DNA of 64,000 nucleotides from Cinclus cinclus (taxonomy: Eukaryota > Chordata > Aves > Passeriformes > Cinclidae): NCBI RefSeq assembly GCF_963662255.1, contig NC_085047.1:50714006-50778005 (forward strand), written 5' to 3'. Positions 9,472-22,641 of this stretch are shown piece by piece. The notes under the pieces were generated by a model. It did no database searches, was not told where the DNA came from, and saw nothing but the letters and a program-made list of their open reading frames with translations. Each line of letters opens with the position of its first letter. Position 1 is the first letter of the stretch. Made by a program: the position numbers and the translations under genes.

Positions 9472-12400
9472 CTGCAGAGTCAACAGTAACAGAAAATACA
9501 AGTAATTAACTGTCTGCATATGAGAGGTTACCTTCAGTTTGCTGAAGTTCCTGATCGGTTCAGCATAATGGTTCGGGTCCCCACTGATCTCTCTCTGGCC
9601 TTTTCTTTCAAATTACTGTTCACTTCCACCTACTTCTTAGGAATATTATTGTGACTGCTGAAAAATATAACACCTTTATTTTTGGGAGGCAGACAGGACA
9701 TAGGAAGTTGATGAAGGTCCAGGATAAGAGTTGTGTAGAAGACCTGTGTGGTATTTTATACCAATGTTGCTGTGTTTTAGCCCTAACAGCTGGTTGGCTT
9801 CAGTGAGCTTTTGTACAGCTGGAGATGCAGCAAGAGCTGCAGCCAGCCCAGACACTGATAGAGCAGCAAGGATAGAGGTCACAAACTGCTGTTGCTTTGG
9901 GAGCAAGTAGGGAAACACCACGCGTGATATGGCTCAGGCTCCAGGATAGACTCGTAAATGACAAATGTGAGAGCGAGTGGAACACAGTGCTCGAACATGC
10001 AGGGCTTTCTGGATAGCGCAGCCAGAGTAGCACCAGCCACGATCCCTCCACAACGTAGCAGGAATTGGCTTCCCAAAGACCACCAGGAATTTCTAAACCC
10101 TGAATGACTTTTGGGTTTGCCATTCAGTGCTATTAAGGTGCAGCTTGTGCCCTAGTGAGTCTATGCTAGTAAGCTTTACAATGCTGCTGTGAAAAGTCAG
10201 TGTGTGTCAAATATTTAATAAAACAAATGGCAAATTGCTGAGCAGCTCTGCCTACAAAGAATGCTCAGATTGTGCCTCTGCAGTGCTCCCCTACCAATGG
10301 CTGGTGCTGCTGAGGCCAGAGCTGGTTGATGACTCGGGCTGGTGATTCCCCCAGCCCTGAGCCATCATCTGCCACGTCCTGCCTCCCCCTGCAACCATGA
10401 GCACTCTTGGGCCTTGGTCCTCTGCCATTTGTGTCCATCACACACAGACAGGAGCAGCATTAATTTCTGACTAGAAAACAAATCCATCCATTGCAATGAA
10501 GCACCAATGCCTTGTTTTCTTGCACTAACAAGTTAGCATGTGTTATCTTCTGGATTTGGTAGCTGGGAGAGCACTGTCCCCTGTAACTCACTTCACATCG
10601 GGCTGGCTAAAGGCTAGGAAGTCAGCCTGCATGAATTTTTTCAGTGACTACAGCCCTTAACCCTGCAGTCACTGGTCAACATAACATTCTTAAAAGCCAC
10701 ATTCAGCTGCCTCTATGTGTGCAGAGTGGATACATTCTTTACATCCCATGTGTGTGTGTGTTTTAAGATCTTTAAAAAGACCCTCTAGAACCCCATTTCT
10801 TACCCACACTTGATGTACCATCCCTCCATGCTGCAGCAGGACAGCATCTGTTATGGTTAGATTATTAAGGACAAAAGTCTGAATATTGTCTGTAGTGCTC
10901 AGATTCAGGTTGGTGCCCAAAAAAAAGAGATGGTTGCTCAAAATACAGAATGAAAATCAGGGCTCCTGCCCCATCAAGCTTGCAGCACAAAAACATGCTT
11001 CAGGGCCTGTTGCTTTTTCTACTGCCTAACTCACTTGAAGCTCTTTCAGGGTGAATTCACTACAGACCAGATACTCAATAATGGAAATTTTCCACAACAA
11101 TCCTTCTATTGTCATTTACCAGGCTACATTCTTCCTTAAATGAAGAGAAAGAAGGCTGACCTTAGAGCATGTCAAAAAAAACAATAAGCCATCTGCTCCA
11201 GCAAAGAAAAAACTATGTACCTTGTCAATTCTTGAACATTGAACTTCCAGGGTGTGTCTGGTTCTTGGAATGTAACTTGGTATCTATTTTCATGTGCCTA
11301 AAGGACACAAAGGTGACATTATGAAACTGCACTAAAAGAATTCCCACCTCTGCCAGATCTCCTGACAAGTGACACCAATACGTCTTCAAAGACTGTATGG
11401 TGTGTTTTTTACCAGTCATGAACTATAATTATAAATCATATCTTGATATATTTGTCAACAAATAGTTTGGGAACCGTGCAATTCATGTCACTACGGGGGA
11501 GGAGTACGATGCTCTCATCACCAAGAAGTAGCAGGGCAGGTTCAAAGGCCGTTAATCTTTTCAAGTCATTTTGCCTTCACTGAGTTATAAAGCTGACCAG
11601 CTAAACAACTACCCTGGCACCTCTGCCCCTGCTTCATCACAATATCCACCCTTAACTATAATTAGAGAACTACAGGAAAACTGAAGTAAATATTTTTAGC
11701 CATATAAAGAACCTTTTCAGTCAGCTCACCTTGTAAATGTCACAGCCGCAGATATAAAAGCAACAAATCAGAGTTTTCCTTACCATCATCACATACGGCT
11801 TCATTTCCCAAGCATGAATGTTGGTATTATCAATAATAACTGGGCTTTTCCCATTCTTCATTGCTTTGCGTGCTGCAATGTAACACATTAAGTAAAGCAA
11901 ATATATATTAAATAACAGAGCCAGGCCTTACTAGCCCCAAAGTGTCCTTTCTTTGCCCACTATTCACATGCTTGGTTCCCCACCAGCTACCATCCAAAAG
12001 GGAGCTGAGGTCAGTGCCCAGCAGCACTCATGGAAGAGGTGGCGCAGCCTCTGGCTGATCTGAAGCTCTTACAGAACACACAACAGCCAAAAATTCCTGT
12101 CACTTGCAGGAAATCCCTGTTACATGATCTCAAAGTATGTTTGCCATCGCTACAAATTCCTTCAGAGCACATGGTACATTGAGTAGAGACCTGGGTTGTT
12201 TAATTCTCAAACTTAAACTCAGCCTGTAAGTTTTCTTCCTGTCTATCATTACATTCCCACCCCCTTCTAGGTCAGGGCAGACACCTAAGAATTTAGAGGC
12301 AAAGACCATGGTGCCTTTACTGCAGGGAGCAGCTGCTGGGCTGGTGTCTGAAGGGTATCAAGATTCAGTAGTTCCTCCTCTAAAATAATATTACCCAACC

Positions 12401-15400
12401 TCCAAAACGTTTTCATTTACAAATTTCCCTTTCATAAGTCAGAAGAAATCAAACCAGAAGTGGTAAATGCATGCTTTTTAGCCAACGCCCCACAAACTGC
12501 AGTGTATGACACCACTTTGAGATATTTTATTCTGGGGGCTAAGTTTAAAGATAGCCTGAAATGCAAAACTATTTTCAACAACCCCTGGATCGAGATCGCT
12601 CACCTCTTTTTTGGTTCCACTTGTGTGCATCCTCTAGGAAGTCAGGCTCAAAGCTGTAGACACCATTTTCAACAAAAAAGTCATCGGTGCTAAGGACTAC
12701 AGCACCAGGGTGGTCACGTTTCAGTTCTCTGCAGGAAAAGAAAAAAATTAGTAGTACCTGGCAACACCCTTTAACAGAGATCATTTCATCATGAGCTATT
12801 TGAGTGCTCTGCAAATACACACAGTGCTTCATTTGAAAAATCCCTATCTAAAGGATCTGGAAGTACTGCAATCAGTAGATGGACACATAGGAAGAATGGA
12901 ATGGAGGTTGAAGGTGTGGCCTTGATTTCTGTAATTCAGCAGAGAAATCTACACTGGACTACCAACATCCAAGTCTTTAATCTTATTAACATATTCAGCT
13001 CTCCTTCAGAGTTATCTGAGAAAGCAGAACTGTAAAGAGAACAGAAAAAAAAAAAAAAAAAAAAGGCCAGCAACCCAAACCTGCTTATTCAGGCATGGAA
13101 GTTGGTGTCAGAAGACAATGTGACGGTGGGAATTTTGCTACAGAGATTTCTGAAGATAACCAAAAGGAAGGATTTGTCATTTAGTAAAGATGGTGCAAAG
13201 AAGCATCAGTTTGGTTTGGGGGGCTTTTTTAGTTGTGAAGTAGGTAGCACTTTTTTTAAATTTTAATTTGCAAACAAGTATCTGAGTGATAAGTCAATAT
13301 TTTCTATTATTTTATGCAATTTTGTCCCTGTTCCACTTAATCCTCCTCTTGTAGAGTTGTTTTTATATCTTCAGCTTTTAAACATATTTTATAAGAAAAT
13401 CTGAGTTTATAAAAATTATTTTTCAAGACAAATTTGCAGATCCATAAAGCAGACTGCTTGGTGAGTGGCTCTGGGCAATCCCACTTCCCTTCACAGGGGT
13501 ATGTGTCCCCCAGCAGTGCTCCTGCAGGCTGGGGATGCCATGGGGAGTGGATGCATATCCTGCTGGACACTGACCAACTGCCTCATAGGCAAGCACTGGC
13601 TCTTGGAGATGAAAAGAAGTGCTGCCTTGTATGTAGGTTTAAATATGAAGCATCCCTCTGCCAGGCCTTAGAGACCACAAAAAAAACCCCCAAACTTAAT
13701 ATATGATTGTGTTCCCATTTGTGCATAAGCCAGATTTTTTTGTGTCCATAAACAGAATTGTCCTTTTTTTTTTTTTTTAATCAGAAAAGAGTTGGGGGTG
13801 GAGGAATTATCTGCAAGAAGTCAGGGAGAGCCCATGGCATCATCCCTCTGTTTCATGTCTTCCTAGGACTTGGAATGTCTTGGGAAAAGAAAGAAAGGTC
13901 AATCAAGAAATCCTGTGTCTCTCAGACATGAATGCTGCTGCCCTGTTGTCTCACACCACACATGGTCTCCAGCCCCCGTGACTCATTTCAGCTTTCCTAA
14001 TTAAATGCTTCTCCTTCCATCCCCACAAGCTGCAAAACAACAATTTCTCAGTTTCTTATATATGTGGGCAAGAGCAGGTAAAAGGTGTCTCCAGGTTATC
14101 AGCAGAACAGGCACACAGACAGAACAACATTGATTCTGTCATCCAGCTCTGTTCCAACCATTTACTTACCAGTTGTACCCTAATCTTCCTGCAAGCAGCA
14201 GCTCTTCACCAGGACTGCAGGGTGCATTTAGCTGAATAAAGGTCAGCTTCTGACTTTGCTCTGTCTCCACTGTAACTTCTACCATCTGCTGATTAATTAA
14301 TATTATTTTGTGGTAGGGTCCACCCCAGCGAGCAGTGACTCGGTGCTGATGGAGCCATGACTGGGCTGTACCCCCTGTATATCATTCAGCACCTACCTGT
14401 CCTTGTCTTCCAGCCCCAAAGGGATGGTTTATTCACAGAATTACTGCTGGGCAAAGTGATTTAAGAAAATCATGTTTTAAACTGTTAGCAAACAGTAAAA
14501 TTTTCTTGCTTTAATTCTGTCCTCAGGCAGAAAATTCTTATGATGAAAATGAGAGCAACACCTAATGCTTACCTGGTTACTGCTGTGGATAACCTGGTAC
14601 ATTCACTATGATTCAGCACTTCACCTTTCTCACTGCTTTATTCATTGCAATTTCTTCTCTAAAAAATTGCTTGCTGAAATATGTGTCATTCTTTTAGCTA
14701 CTAATAGGCACATAAAATTGTGCATATGAATAAAATACCTCAATACATTTCTTTTCTTGTTCAGTATTTCTTTATAAAATGTTCTTAACCAGGAAAAGCT
14801 TTAACATCCATTTTCTTAGCACATAGCTTACTGTATTTTCAACACTAAGAGCTTTGATATTAACCCTTAAGCAATCTAAACTGTAGGTGAATAGCTGTAA
14901 GCTAGGTCTCTAGTCCTCACATCAACAATTGAAGTAGATAAAACTTGTATTTCAAAGCAAGAAAAACATGAGACAAAATGGGCTGAGAGCCATGAAATAC
15001 TGTCACAGTTGCTATATTCATATGAAATGAGCTCCTGTTAACAGCAACATAGGAAAATATTAAGTGGGAAAAAGATGGCTTACCTTCTGTTTATTTTGCT
15101 GGTTTCAACTTTTTAGCAAAACAACCAAACTGTGGCTAAAACTGTGCTGTTTTCTGTAATCTCTTCAGTATTGCCCACAAAGCTGACAAAACTCCTATTT
15201 CTTCTCTCCCTTATCATTCCAAAGGGCACCAAGAACCCTTTTGTGTGATCTTTAGGAAATGAGCCTTTCACAATCTTCACAGGACCTCAGGTTGATTTAG
15301 AAGAAAGGTCCTGCATAATCCCATCAGGCTCTTAATCACTGTAATCCATTAAAATGCCTGTATTTTAGAAAAATACACACCAGCTATGCAAAATGGGAGG

Positions 15401-18400
15401 GCTTGTGACCATGGTTATTTATGAATAAATCTTGAACTGCCCTGTAAAAAGAAAACTACCCACTGCTGGCAGGTCAGTAAGGAGGAAAAGAAAAATGCAA
15501 TCTCTTTGCAAGACCAAAGGATACATAGCATCTATGTTTGCATTTTTTTCAAGAGACAGTGAACTGGAAGAACTGCATTGTGACAGGCAGCATCCATGAA
15601 AAGTTCAGTAATTATTTGCTTTGGACACATAATTGCACATTGGTACATCTCTTAGTGGATATGGTACTTCCTCCACCTTGTAGAGGGGTGAGGAGAAAAG
15701 GGTTTGAGGATATTTGTTTTCAGCAAACATCCCCCATTCTCTTCTTACTTTTTTATTCTTTGTAGTTGCTGAAACAGCAGTAAACCTTTCTTTAGCAAAG
15801 GATAGAGCATCATGCACTTTGTATCCATATGTTATCACACTTTTCCATCAGAAAACTTGAAAATAAATTGATTTCAGATAGCAGATTGGAAAAAAAAACA
15901 TTTTCAGTGCTCAGAAGGCCATAGAATGGTATATAAGAGACCAGCATATGTATGTACTGTCACCACATGCAACTACTTGCTCTGGCCTCTCTTCCCAACA
16001 GTTAAGTGTTTCGTGGCATTTAAAAGGTATCTAAAACCATTCTGTTTCAGCAGGAAAGCAGGATGGTGAGATCTGGAGCACATGCCCAGCACTTTGCCAC
16101 TGTCTATTGTGTTTGAACAACTCCTGGTGCCCTGAGGACTTTGTCTGGCTGCCAGGTGCTGCTGGCAGAACACAGCCATGCCTTTGTGTCTCTTTGAGGG
16201 GGTCCAAACGCGGCTCTGTTTCATAAAGCACCAGGCTTGTGTGGTATTCGATCAAAGCACTCAGGAGACTCACCTAAAGTGATTTCATGCAAAAATAAAT
16301 GTTTACAGTGCAATGCTGCCTGAGGCAGGAGCTGCAGAGCTGAAGTCCATGAACTCAGAGCTGCAGTTCTGCAGCGGGGTCAGGTGCTGGTAATGCTAGG
16401 AACAGCTGGCCCAGGACCAAAGGTGCTGAAATAAACCAGGCAAAAACAGCAGAGAGAACTGGAGAAGACACAGATTGTGCCAAGCAGTGATGCCGCAGTG
16501 CCAGTGCACTTTTGCATTCCAAAAACCAGACCTGAACTGATGCATGCCAATGTAGGGCTGCTCTGAGCTGAGAGCAACCAGGATGAGGAAATAATTTTAA
16601 CAAAAATGTCATAACCAAAGCTCACAAAGCTGTATCCAAACTCTGCTGAGTGACACTGAAAGGTCGGGGAAACAAGCCATGGATCCAAGTTTTTTCTTAG
16701 GACTGTGTGAGGAATGGAAAAGGGGCCTTTTGACTGGAGTTTTCATTGGGTGGCTATATCACCAGTGATAACATTCATGGTTTGAGACTCATGAGCCTTG
16801 TAAAGATGTAGAGGTTGTGACAGAAATACTGCCTGATACGCACAATGAATGAATGTAGACGTGTGTGAAAGCACCAGAAGAAAGAACAGATCAAAGGCTG
16901 CAACAATGGTGGCCACCAACAACCAAGGTCGTTAACAGCAATAAAACTGGGACAGGTGCTGTTTACACCCCCCTAGGCCAGCACTCAGCTGAGGCCCAGC
17001 ACTGGTGACCTGCAACAGGAAAAACCGTGCTCTGAGAGCTGGAGGATGGCCACTAGGCTACATCAGCCTCCTTCCCCATGTTCCAAGAGGGGCAGAGGAT
17101 GAAGACACCTAAAATGGGAAAATGCATATAATGGGGGAAAAAACCTACCAAAGATTTATAGAGCACCAAATAAGCAGAATTCACAAGCAAAAAAATGGCA
17201 GTATAGGAGCTGCTGGCTGGAGATGGCACAGCAGACCTGGTCAAAACCCACTCTGTTACCACCAGCTGAGGCAACCCAGCAGAAAAAGCAAGGATGGGAC
17301 AGCTGGGTCCTTGTCTGCTCTGATTTCAGGCAGACCACCTGTGCATATGCATCTTGACACTTGCAAATATTAAGTTGTGATATTGTGACTGAATAAAACC
17401 CGAGAAAATAAAATTGTATTTATAAAATAAGTTTACAGAGTGCTTTTGCAAATAAACATCCACCTTGCTCCTGAAGTGGGATCTTGCACTGAGATCTATT
17501 GCAGTCATTTTTTTTCAAGCTTTCCCTTGTGCAGCACATAGCGTTTACCAATACAAAAAGGTATGCAGTGTGAGAACAGCAGAAGAATTTTCTTGGTATA
17601 GTCCTTCACAGTCTGGACAGGGTTAAGGAAAGGTACTAAATGCTGCCTTGTGATCTGCGTGCTGATGAACAGCTAAACACAATGATACAAATAATAGGGA
17701 TTAGAAACAGTAAGATGCTCCAATGTTCATCTCACATTGGACTACTACAACAATACTTACAACTGATTTTGTAAATATATCATTAACAATTAACCTTGTG
17801 TTTTGACCTAAATAGTACAGGCAAGTACAGTTACTTGCACTGCCTGAGAAGATGCCCACAAACCCTTACATTCTTACTGTGCTACGAGAAGACCCAAGTC
17901 CCCCTGAAGGAGCAGGCCCACACTTACACAGCCTCTTAAGGGAGAGGTGTGTATTTTGGGTGTGAGCAAAACACAGCATTTGCCAATTCATAAAAGAACT
18001 TCGTTTGCCAAAGTGCAGTGAGGCAGAAGGCCCAGTGGGACAGGGGAGTGCTGCCTTGAGGAGAGGAAACTGGAGACGAACCCAGGGCATCACACAGCTT
18101 TGTGCTACCACCTCTCACAGCAGAGCCCTTCCTGTGGCAGCCCATGATCCCAGCATAGGTTCCTCAGCCCAGCAGAGTAAGAAGACAGAGAACATTCCTC
18201 TTTTGATAGAGAGTGGGTGGCACTGGAAATTGCATGATACCAGACTGTGAGATTTTGTGATCACAAACTATGGCTGCACAGTCATACCGACTGCGGTGCT
18301 TGTTTCCCAGCACTCCCCACTGTGTTTACACCACCTATTTACAATCAGCTGTTGGAGAGTCGAGTGGTCTCCTCTGCTCATTTTATACACTGCACAAGCT

Positions 18401-19209
18401 CTGACCAGGATTGCAGGACATTACGAAAACAGAAGTCCGAGTTGCCAATTTTCAGCCAGAGAGAGGAAGTGTTCTACCGTGTTCATGATTAAACACAGGA
18501 AAACCCGCAAAACACCAGAAAAAAAAACCCAACCAAACCAATCAGCCAAAAAAAAAAAAAAAAAAAAAAAAAGAAGAAGAAAAAAGAGAACCATCACCAA
18601 TCTGACACATTTAGGAAAAGGAACAAGTACTGCCTTTGTCGGGGAGATCGGTCCATCGCACCAGAAGCATCCCCGTAGGTATCGCTCGCTCGGAACAGGA
18701 GCTCGCACAGCCCCACGGGCAGAACACCCGGACACGGCTACAGGTGCCCGGGACAGCGCAGCCTGGAGCCGGGGGAATTCCGGGCAGCTGCGATCAGCCA
18801 AGGCTCCCTCGAGGCTCTCGCTTCCCCCCCGAACCACAGCCCAGCCCAGCCCGCTGCGGGTCTGGAGCGACTGCCGGGCGGGCACATGGACTCCCGAAGG
18901 ACTGCCCCGGAGCCGGGGGCCGGGACAGGCTTACCTGGCCAGGGTGCTCTTGCCGGCGCCCGGCAGCCCCCGCAGCAGCACCAGCCTGCCGCCGGCCCGG
19001 GATGGGGGTCCCAGGCTCAGCCCCCCCAGGGCCTGGAGCAGCCGCTCCTCCCCGCCCGCCGGGCCGGGCCCGGAGGGGCGCGGGGTCGGGGCCGGCCCGG
19101 GATGGGGGACCCGGGGGAGCCGCTCCGCAGCCCGGCTCCGGCTCCGGCCCCTGCCCCGGGTCCCTCGGCCGCCGCGGGCGGGGCCGGGAGGGAACGCTCG
19201 TCCCTCCAT
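9267..19209 (-). CDS. N4BP2L1: N4BP2L1, NEDD4-binding protein 2-like 1 (complete)
   Basis: This predicted P-loop kinase of the N4BP2 / AAA_33 family has no well-established physiological substrate. Five coding exons on the minus strand (19209-18935, 12728-12604, 11872-11784, 11297-11221, 9471-9267) join in frame to 256 residues; human is about 243, from memory. The Walker A motif GLPGAGKST ends about residue 89. [13 protein letters not shown] follows, then [43 protein letters not shown] and [20 protein letters not shown]. The ATG at 19209-19207 has G at -3 and +4. It gives a roughly 50-residue Gly/Pro/Arg-rich extension before [13 protein letters not shown], which matches the human N-terminus. 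The gene starts in a CpG island and ends tail-to-tail with BRCA2. Its kinase exons mirror those of N4BP2L2. Confidence 0.94.
9676..10125 (-). pseudogene. Unidentified coding-like island with frame changes
   Basis: In N4BP2L1 intron 4 the minus strand shows about 450 bp of higher-GC sequence whose protein-like pieces continue across frames. The pieces are [15 protein letters not shown] (near 10100-10040), [16 protein letters not shown] (near 10040-9995) and a piece including [18 protein letters not shown] (near 9880-9825). AATAAA follows at 9675-9680 on the minus strand. Alanine/glycine-rich hydrophobic segments suggest a membrane protein. This could be a broken retrocopy, but I do not recognise the parent and see no poly(A) tail. 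Chance is not excluded. Confidence 0.3.
11221..11297 (-). CDS. N4BP2L1: N4BP2L1 coding exon 4
   Basis: Acceptor gtcctttag and donor acaag/gtacat bound 77 bp, from phase 0 to phase 2. It encodes [10 protein letters not shown] followed by [15 protein letters not shown]. The human version, from memory, has REPDTRWKFN, so two arginines are replaced (Q and P). Confidence 0.93.
11784..11872 (-). CDS. N4BP2L1: N4BP2L1 coding exon 3
   Basis: Acceptor tcattgcag and donor atg/gtaagg bound 89 bp, from phase 1 to phase 0. It encodes [20 protein letters not shown] followed by [10 protein letters not shown]. The IIDNTN strand is the family signature. It is too short to appear as a long ORF. Confidence 0.95.
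12604..12728 (-). CDS. N4BP2L1: N4BP2L1 coding exon 2
   Basis: Acceptor tttcctgcag and donor agag/gtgagc bound 125 bp, from phase 2 to phase 1. It encodes [20 protein letters not shown], then [20 protein letters not shown]. The TDD triplet is a conserved feature of the kinase fold. Confidence 0.95.
12729..18934. other. N4BP2L1 intron 1
   Basis: This 6.2-kb intron contains poly(A) tracts at 13045-13064 and 18548-18572, the latter followed by a GAA-rich run. I see no coding exon and no repeat family I can name. Many short ORFs (13434-13706, 16355-16688, 17053-17373, 18005-18250) lack splice sites or similarity that would support them. Confidence 0.6.
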
Positions 19210-19350
19210 GTCCCGAGCGGCCGAGACTTTGCCCCGCCAAAGCGAAAGCTGCCGGCAGCAGAGGCACGGGCAGGGACGGGAGGCTGTGGCTGCACAGCCA
19301 AAGCGCTCAGCTACGGCACTCGCTGCAGACCCGGAACTTTGGCTCGAGAT
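18650..19350 (-). promoter_or_regulatory. CpG island / N4BP2L1 promoter
   Basis: GC content and CpG density rise sharply here against an AT-rich background. The island covers N4BP2L1 exon 1 and extends past its ATG. Repeated GGGGCGG/GGCCGGG-type boxes are compatible with Sp1 binding. No TATA box is evident. The exact start site cannot be placed. Confidence 0.75.
18935..19209 (-). CDS. N4BP2L1: N4BP2L1 coding exon 1
   Basis: It starts at ATG (ggacATGg context) and ends at donor ctggccag/gtaagc in phase 2. It encodes a low-complexity Gly/Pro/Arg/Ala N-terminus, then [13 protein letters not shown] and [17 protein letters not shown] (Walker A). No other in-frame ATG precedes the conserved part, so the extension is likely real unless an upstream exon is used. 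Confidence 0.88.
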
Positions 19351-22300
19351 ACCATCTCCAGTTAGTTAAAGTCAGGATTATGCCCCAAATTCTCAAAGGC
19401 AGGAAAACGCAAGGCAGCACTGATAGCGTTCCAGTCACATGTGCTGCTTCTGTATTGCGAAGTACAGGGCAGGCTCGAAAGGGAATGAATCATCAGAGCC
19501 CGAAAGAGAAGTGGAGCTGGTTTCAGGACGCCAGGTATGCACGGAGACTTCTTCGCCGCCCGTCCCTTCCCTAGCAACGAGCTCTCGGAATCCTCTTCAA
19601 CCACAGAAGCGACAAGGATACCAAGGGGATGGAGCTAAACAACCGCCCAGCGTGGAACAAATGACTTTTTTCCCCCCCACACATATTATCATAAGAGAAA
19701 GTAAAGGAAGTTTTTAAAGATTTCTGTCCTCTAAAGTAAACCTGATTTCCATTAACTTGATCACCAAAGAAATAACAGTTTTCAGTAAACCAAAAAATAT
19801 TTGGAGTGGTATCACACCCACCCTCTCAGATCTACACACAGCATCATTCCCAGCTTGGTTAGGAGCCAACCCCAGGTATGCCCGAAGTGCACACCACCAC
19901 CAAACCTCAATGCTGGAGCTTAAGGTTCTGAGGTTCCAAACAGTGCTAAACAAAGTGTTCACACCCAGGGAAAAAGCTTAGCTTCCATGGGGAGATGGCA
20001 CACCAATGCTAACTGAAGCAAATGGGGAAAATGTGGCAGGAAAGAAGAGACATAAAAATTGAAATCCATAGATACTGGAGAGTGGAGTTAAAGTAAACTT
20101 AAACTGGCAACACTACTAAGAGATGAAACATGACTTGCCTCTACAAGAGTACTGTGAGGTTTTGAAAACTGTTTTTATTTCGAGCACTCTGGAAGGCCAG
20201 GATTCAGCAACAGAAAATAGAGCCATTCAGATTTCCCTCTCAATAAATAGGAGTAAGAAGACAGTATTAATCCTTGAGTGACATTTTCCTGAATTCAAAC
20301 TAACTTGTCTGCTACCACTAGTACAGACACAGAAGTCTGAAGCTGTGGTTATGGTGGATATGAACTCCCATCCTCCTCCCCTTTACATTTTGTATAATCT
20401 ACTGGTGGGAGAGCAGGACATTTCCAGCTGAGGAAGACACACATGTACATGGGAGATGCATTCAAACAGTGCAGCCATAAAAATTTCGCCAGTGGTACAA
20501 CATTAATTTAGAAATACATACATTGTTAACTGCTTTCATATAGATGCAGTATTTAAGGGGAGACACATCAGCAAATTCGACCATGGTGGAGCTTCAGTAC
20601 GAGTTCCGTCAAGTCCTGGCTCCTCAGCTGATGTACAAACACACATGCAGGGAAAGCTGAGGAAGAGGAGATGAAAGAATATTCTGGATCTGCAAGCTGC
20701 ACAAGTGGGAATATTATTTCTGACAAGTAGACACAACCAAGTTTCCTGCTTCTCCTCAATCTTTTCTCATACTTTTATTGTTAAGTGAGGTGACATTTGT
20801 CTTTCCTGCCACTCCCTTTCCCTACAAGGAAGTGTCCAGCCTTATGCATGCCTCATAATTGACAGACGTTGCTCTTTATAATTATCATTTGTCTATCTCT
20901 ACATGCAAAAATATTTCCAACACCACTAACAGAAACATCAAATCACTGGTTACCACTGCTAGTTATACATCTTCTCAGTCTACCACAAACCATACACACC
21001 CTTCCTCCAGCACATTTGAATCAGTTCTATAATGAAATGTTCTTGTTTCTGTAGTCCCAAATTCCCAAATGAGTCCAGCTGAAGGGAAACATAAAATATG
21101 GTTTCAGGAAAAAAGAAGTTGTGCACCCCTGGATGAGTAAATAGAAACAAGGGATGAAGATTTTTACCATTTGAGATTATAAAAGGACTGGGTGAAATTA
21201 TGAGTGAGTGTGAAGGCAGAAGGAGGCTAAGACACATAAGAAACACCATTCCCTGCAGGTGAGCATCACTGCCTGCTTCTGTGGCAATATCCTGGATCCT
21301 GATACAGGTGAATTAAACACCACAGCCTGAAGCTCACTGCCCCTAGTGACAGATGCCTCTGGTCTCCACTCTCAATCTCTTTATACCACACTTGAGGATC
21401 TACTGAGAAAGTGAAAATCCCAAATGGCTTCAGAAAATACCTTTTGCCATACACAAAGTTATCTCAATTTTGATCATTATTACATGGACAGGGAGGTTGA
21501 CATCAGGCAGCAGTGCTGGGGGAGGTGGCCAAAGATGTACACCAAAAAATCTACAGTGGTTTCGTTCTTCCAGGTCATCCCTCACATTTAAAATCCTTGG
21601 TGGCCAGCCGAAGTCCTTCCATGGTGGAATCAAAGCGAGAAGTTTCTGAAATTAAAAAAAAAAAAAAAAAAAAAAAAAGTCTACTGAAGTTCCACAACAG
21701 CATGGGCAGCAAAAAGACCTAACTGATAATCCAGCCCTCAGAGTGAGAAGAGTCTGTCCAACGTTTTTTACATTTTCTAATACACACATGTTGATCATTT
21801 CTTTAAAAAGTCAAAAAGAATGGAGAGGAAGCAGTCAATGGAAAACAAAGGGGGGGGAAAAAAGAATGCAAAGAGAGGTGAAAAGGAAGATAAGAACTTG
21901 GATGTCAAAACTAGAGGCATATAAGTACTTTACCACATCAAAGTTGAAAAATAAGGAGAAGAATAACACAGTGGATTTTTTTTCCCCCTACATGTCCTAA
22001 ACCCAATATAAGTAACAGCTGTTCAACCAACACCACCATAGTACAGCTACTTATTTTATCTTTTTGTTACAATGTGAATTGTTTCCCCTGTTACATGCAC
22101 TCAGGACTTTCATGTTACAGAGTTTGTGCAAGGCACCTGCACAAGCCAATTGTTGCTCTTTCCTGAGAGCTCCAGAAACATCGCTGTGGGCAGCTCTTAG
22201 TCCCCCAGGTAACTAGTCTCCTGCTTAAGTGATTTTTTTTTTGAGCCAGGTTTTCCTGGGAAGCACCATAAAAGGCAGGTGAGGCTTTTTGGTCACAATT

Positions 22301-22641
22301 CTGTGCACGTTTTCGTGCTTCATTTTGTTTATTAGTGATTAAATGTCAAAGGACATTTAGATAAGTTTTGTCACTATTATTTGTGTATCAAAGTAGCAGC
22401 TAGAGATTTGACCATGGGATGATGTTTTCTGTGGCAATATTGGAAAACTGCTTTAGTCTGCTTTGTATCCTTCAGATTAATTTTTTTCATTTTAGCCAAA
22501 AAACAGTCCTGCCTGTCCCAGCTATGTCCTAATTTTTTGCCCATGTCCTGCTGATCTCATGGGCTCTAGGACAATTGGTTTCATTTCCTTAGTCCAGACC
22601 AAAGAGTTTTTGGATGTCTTAATGCATTAGATGTTAGAGCT

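Larger units (their letters stand above)
9472..12603. other. N4BP2L1 introns 2-4
   Basis: Introns between the short kinase exons (9472-11220, 11298-11783, 11873-12603) hold no exon I can support apart from the coding-like island at 9676-10125. Short ORFs at 10690-10941 and 11225-11419 are in frames unrelated to the exons. Confidence 0.6.

Noticed and set aside
18257..19369. 370-codon plus-strand ORF with a lysine run
   Set aside because: It crosses a poly(A) tract and the CpG island antisense to N4BP2L1 exon 1; GC-rich DNA lacks stops by chance.
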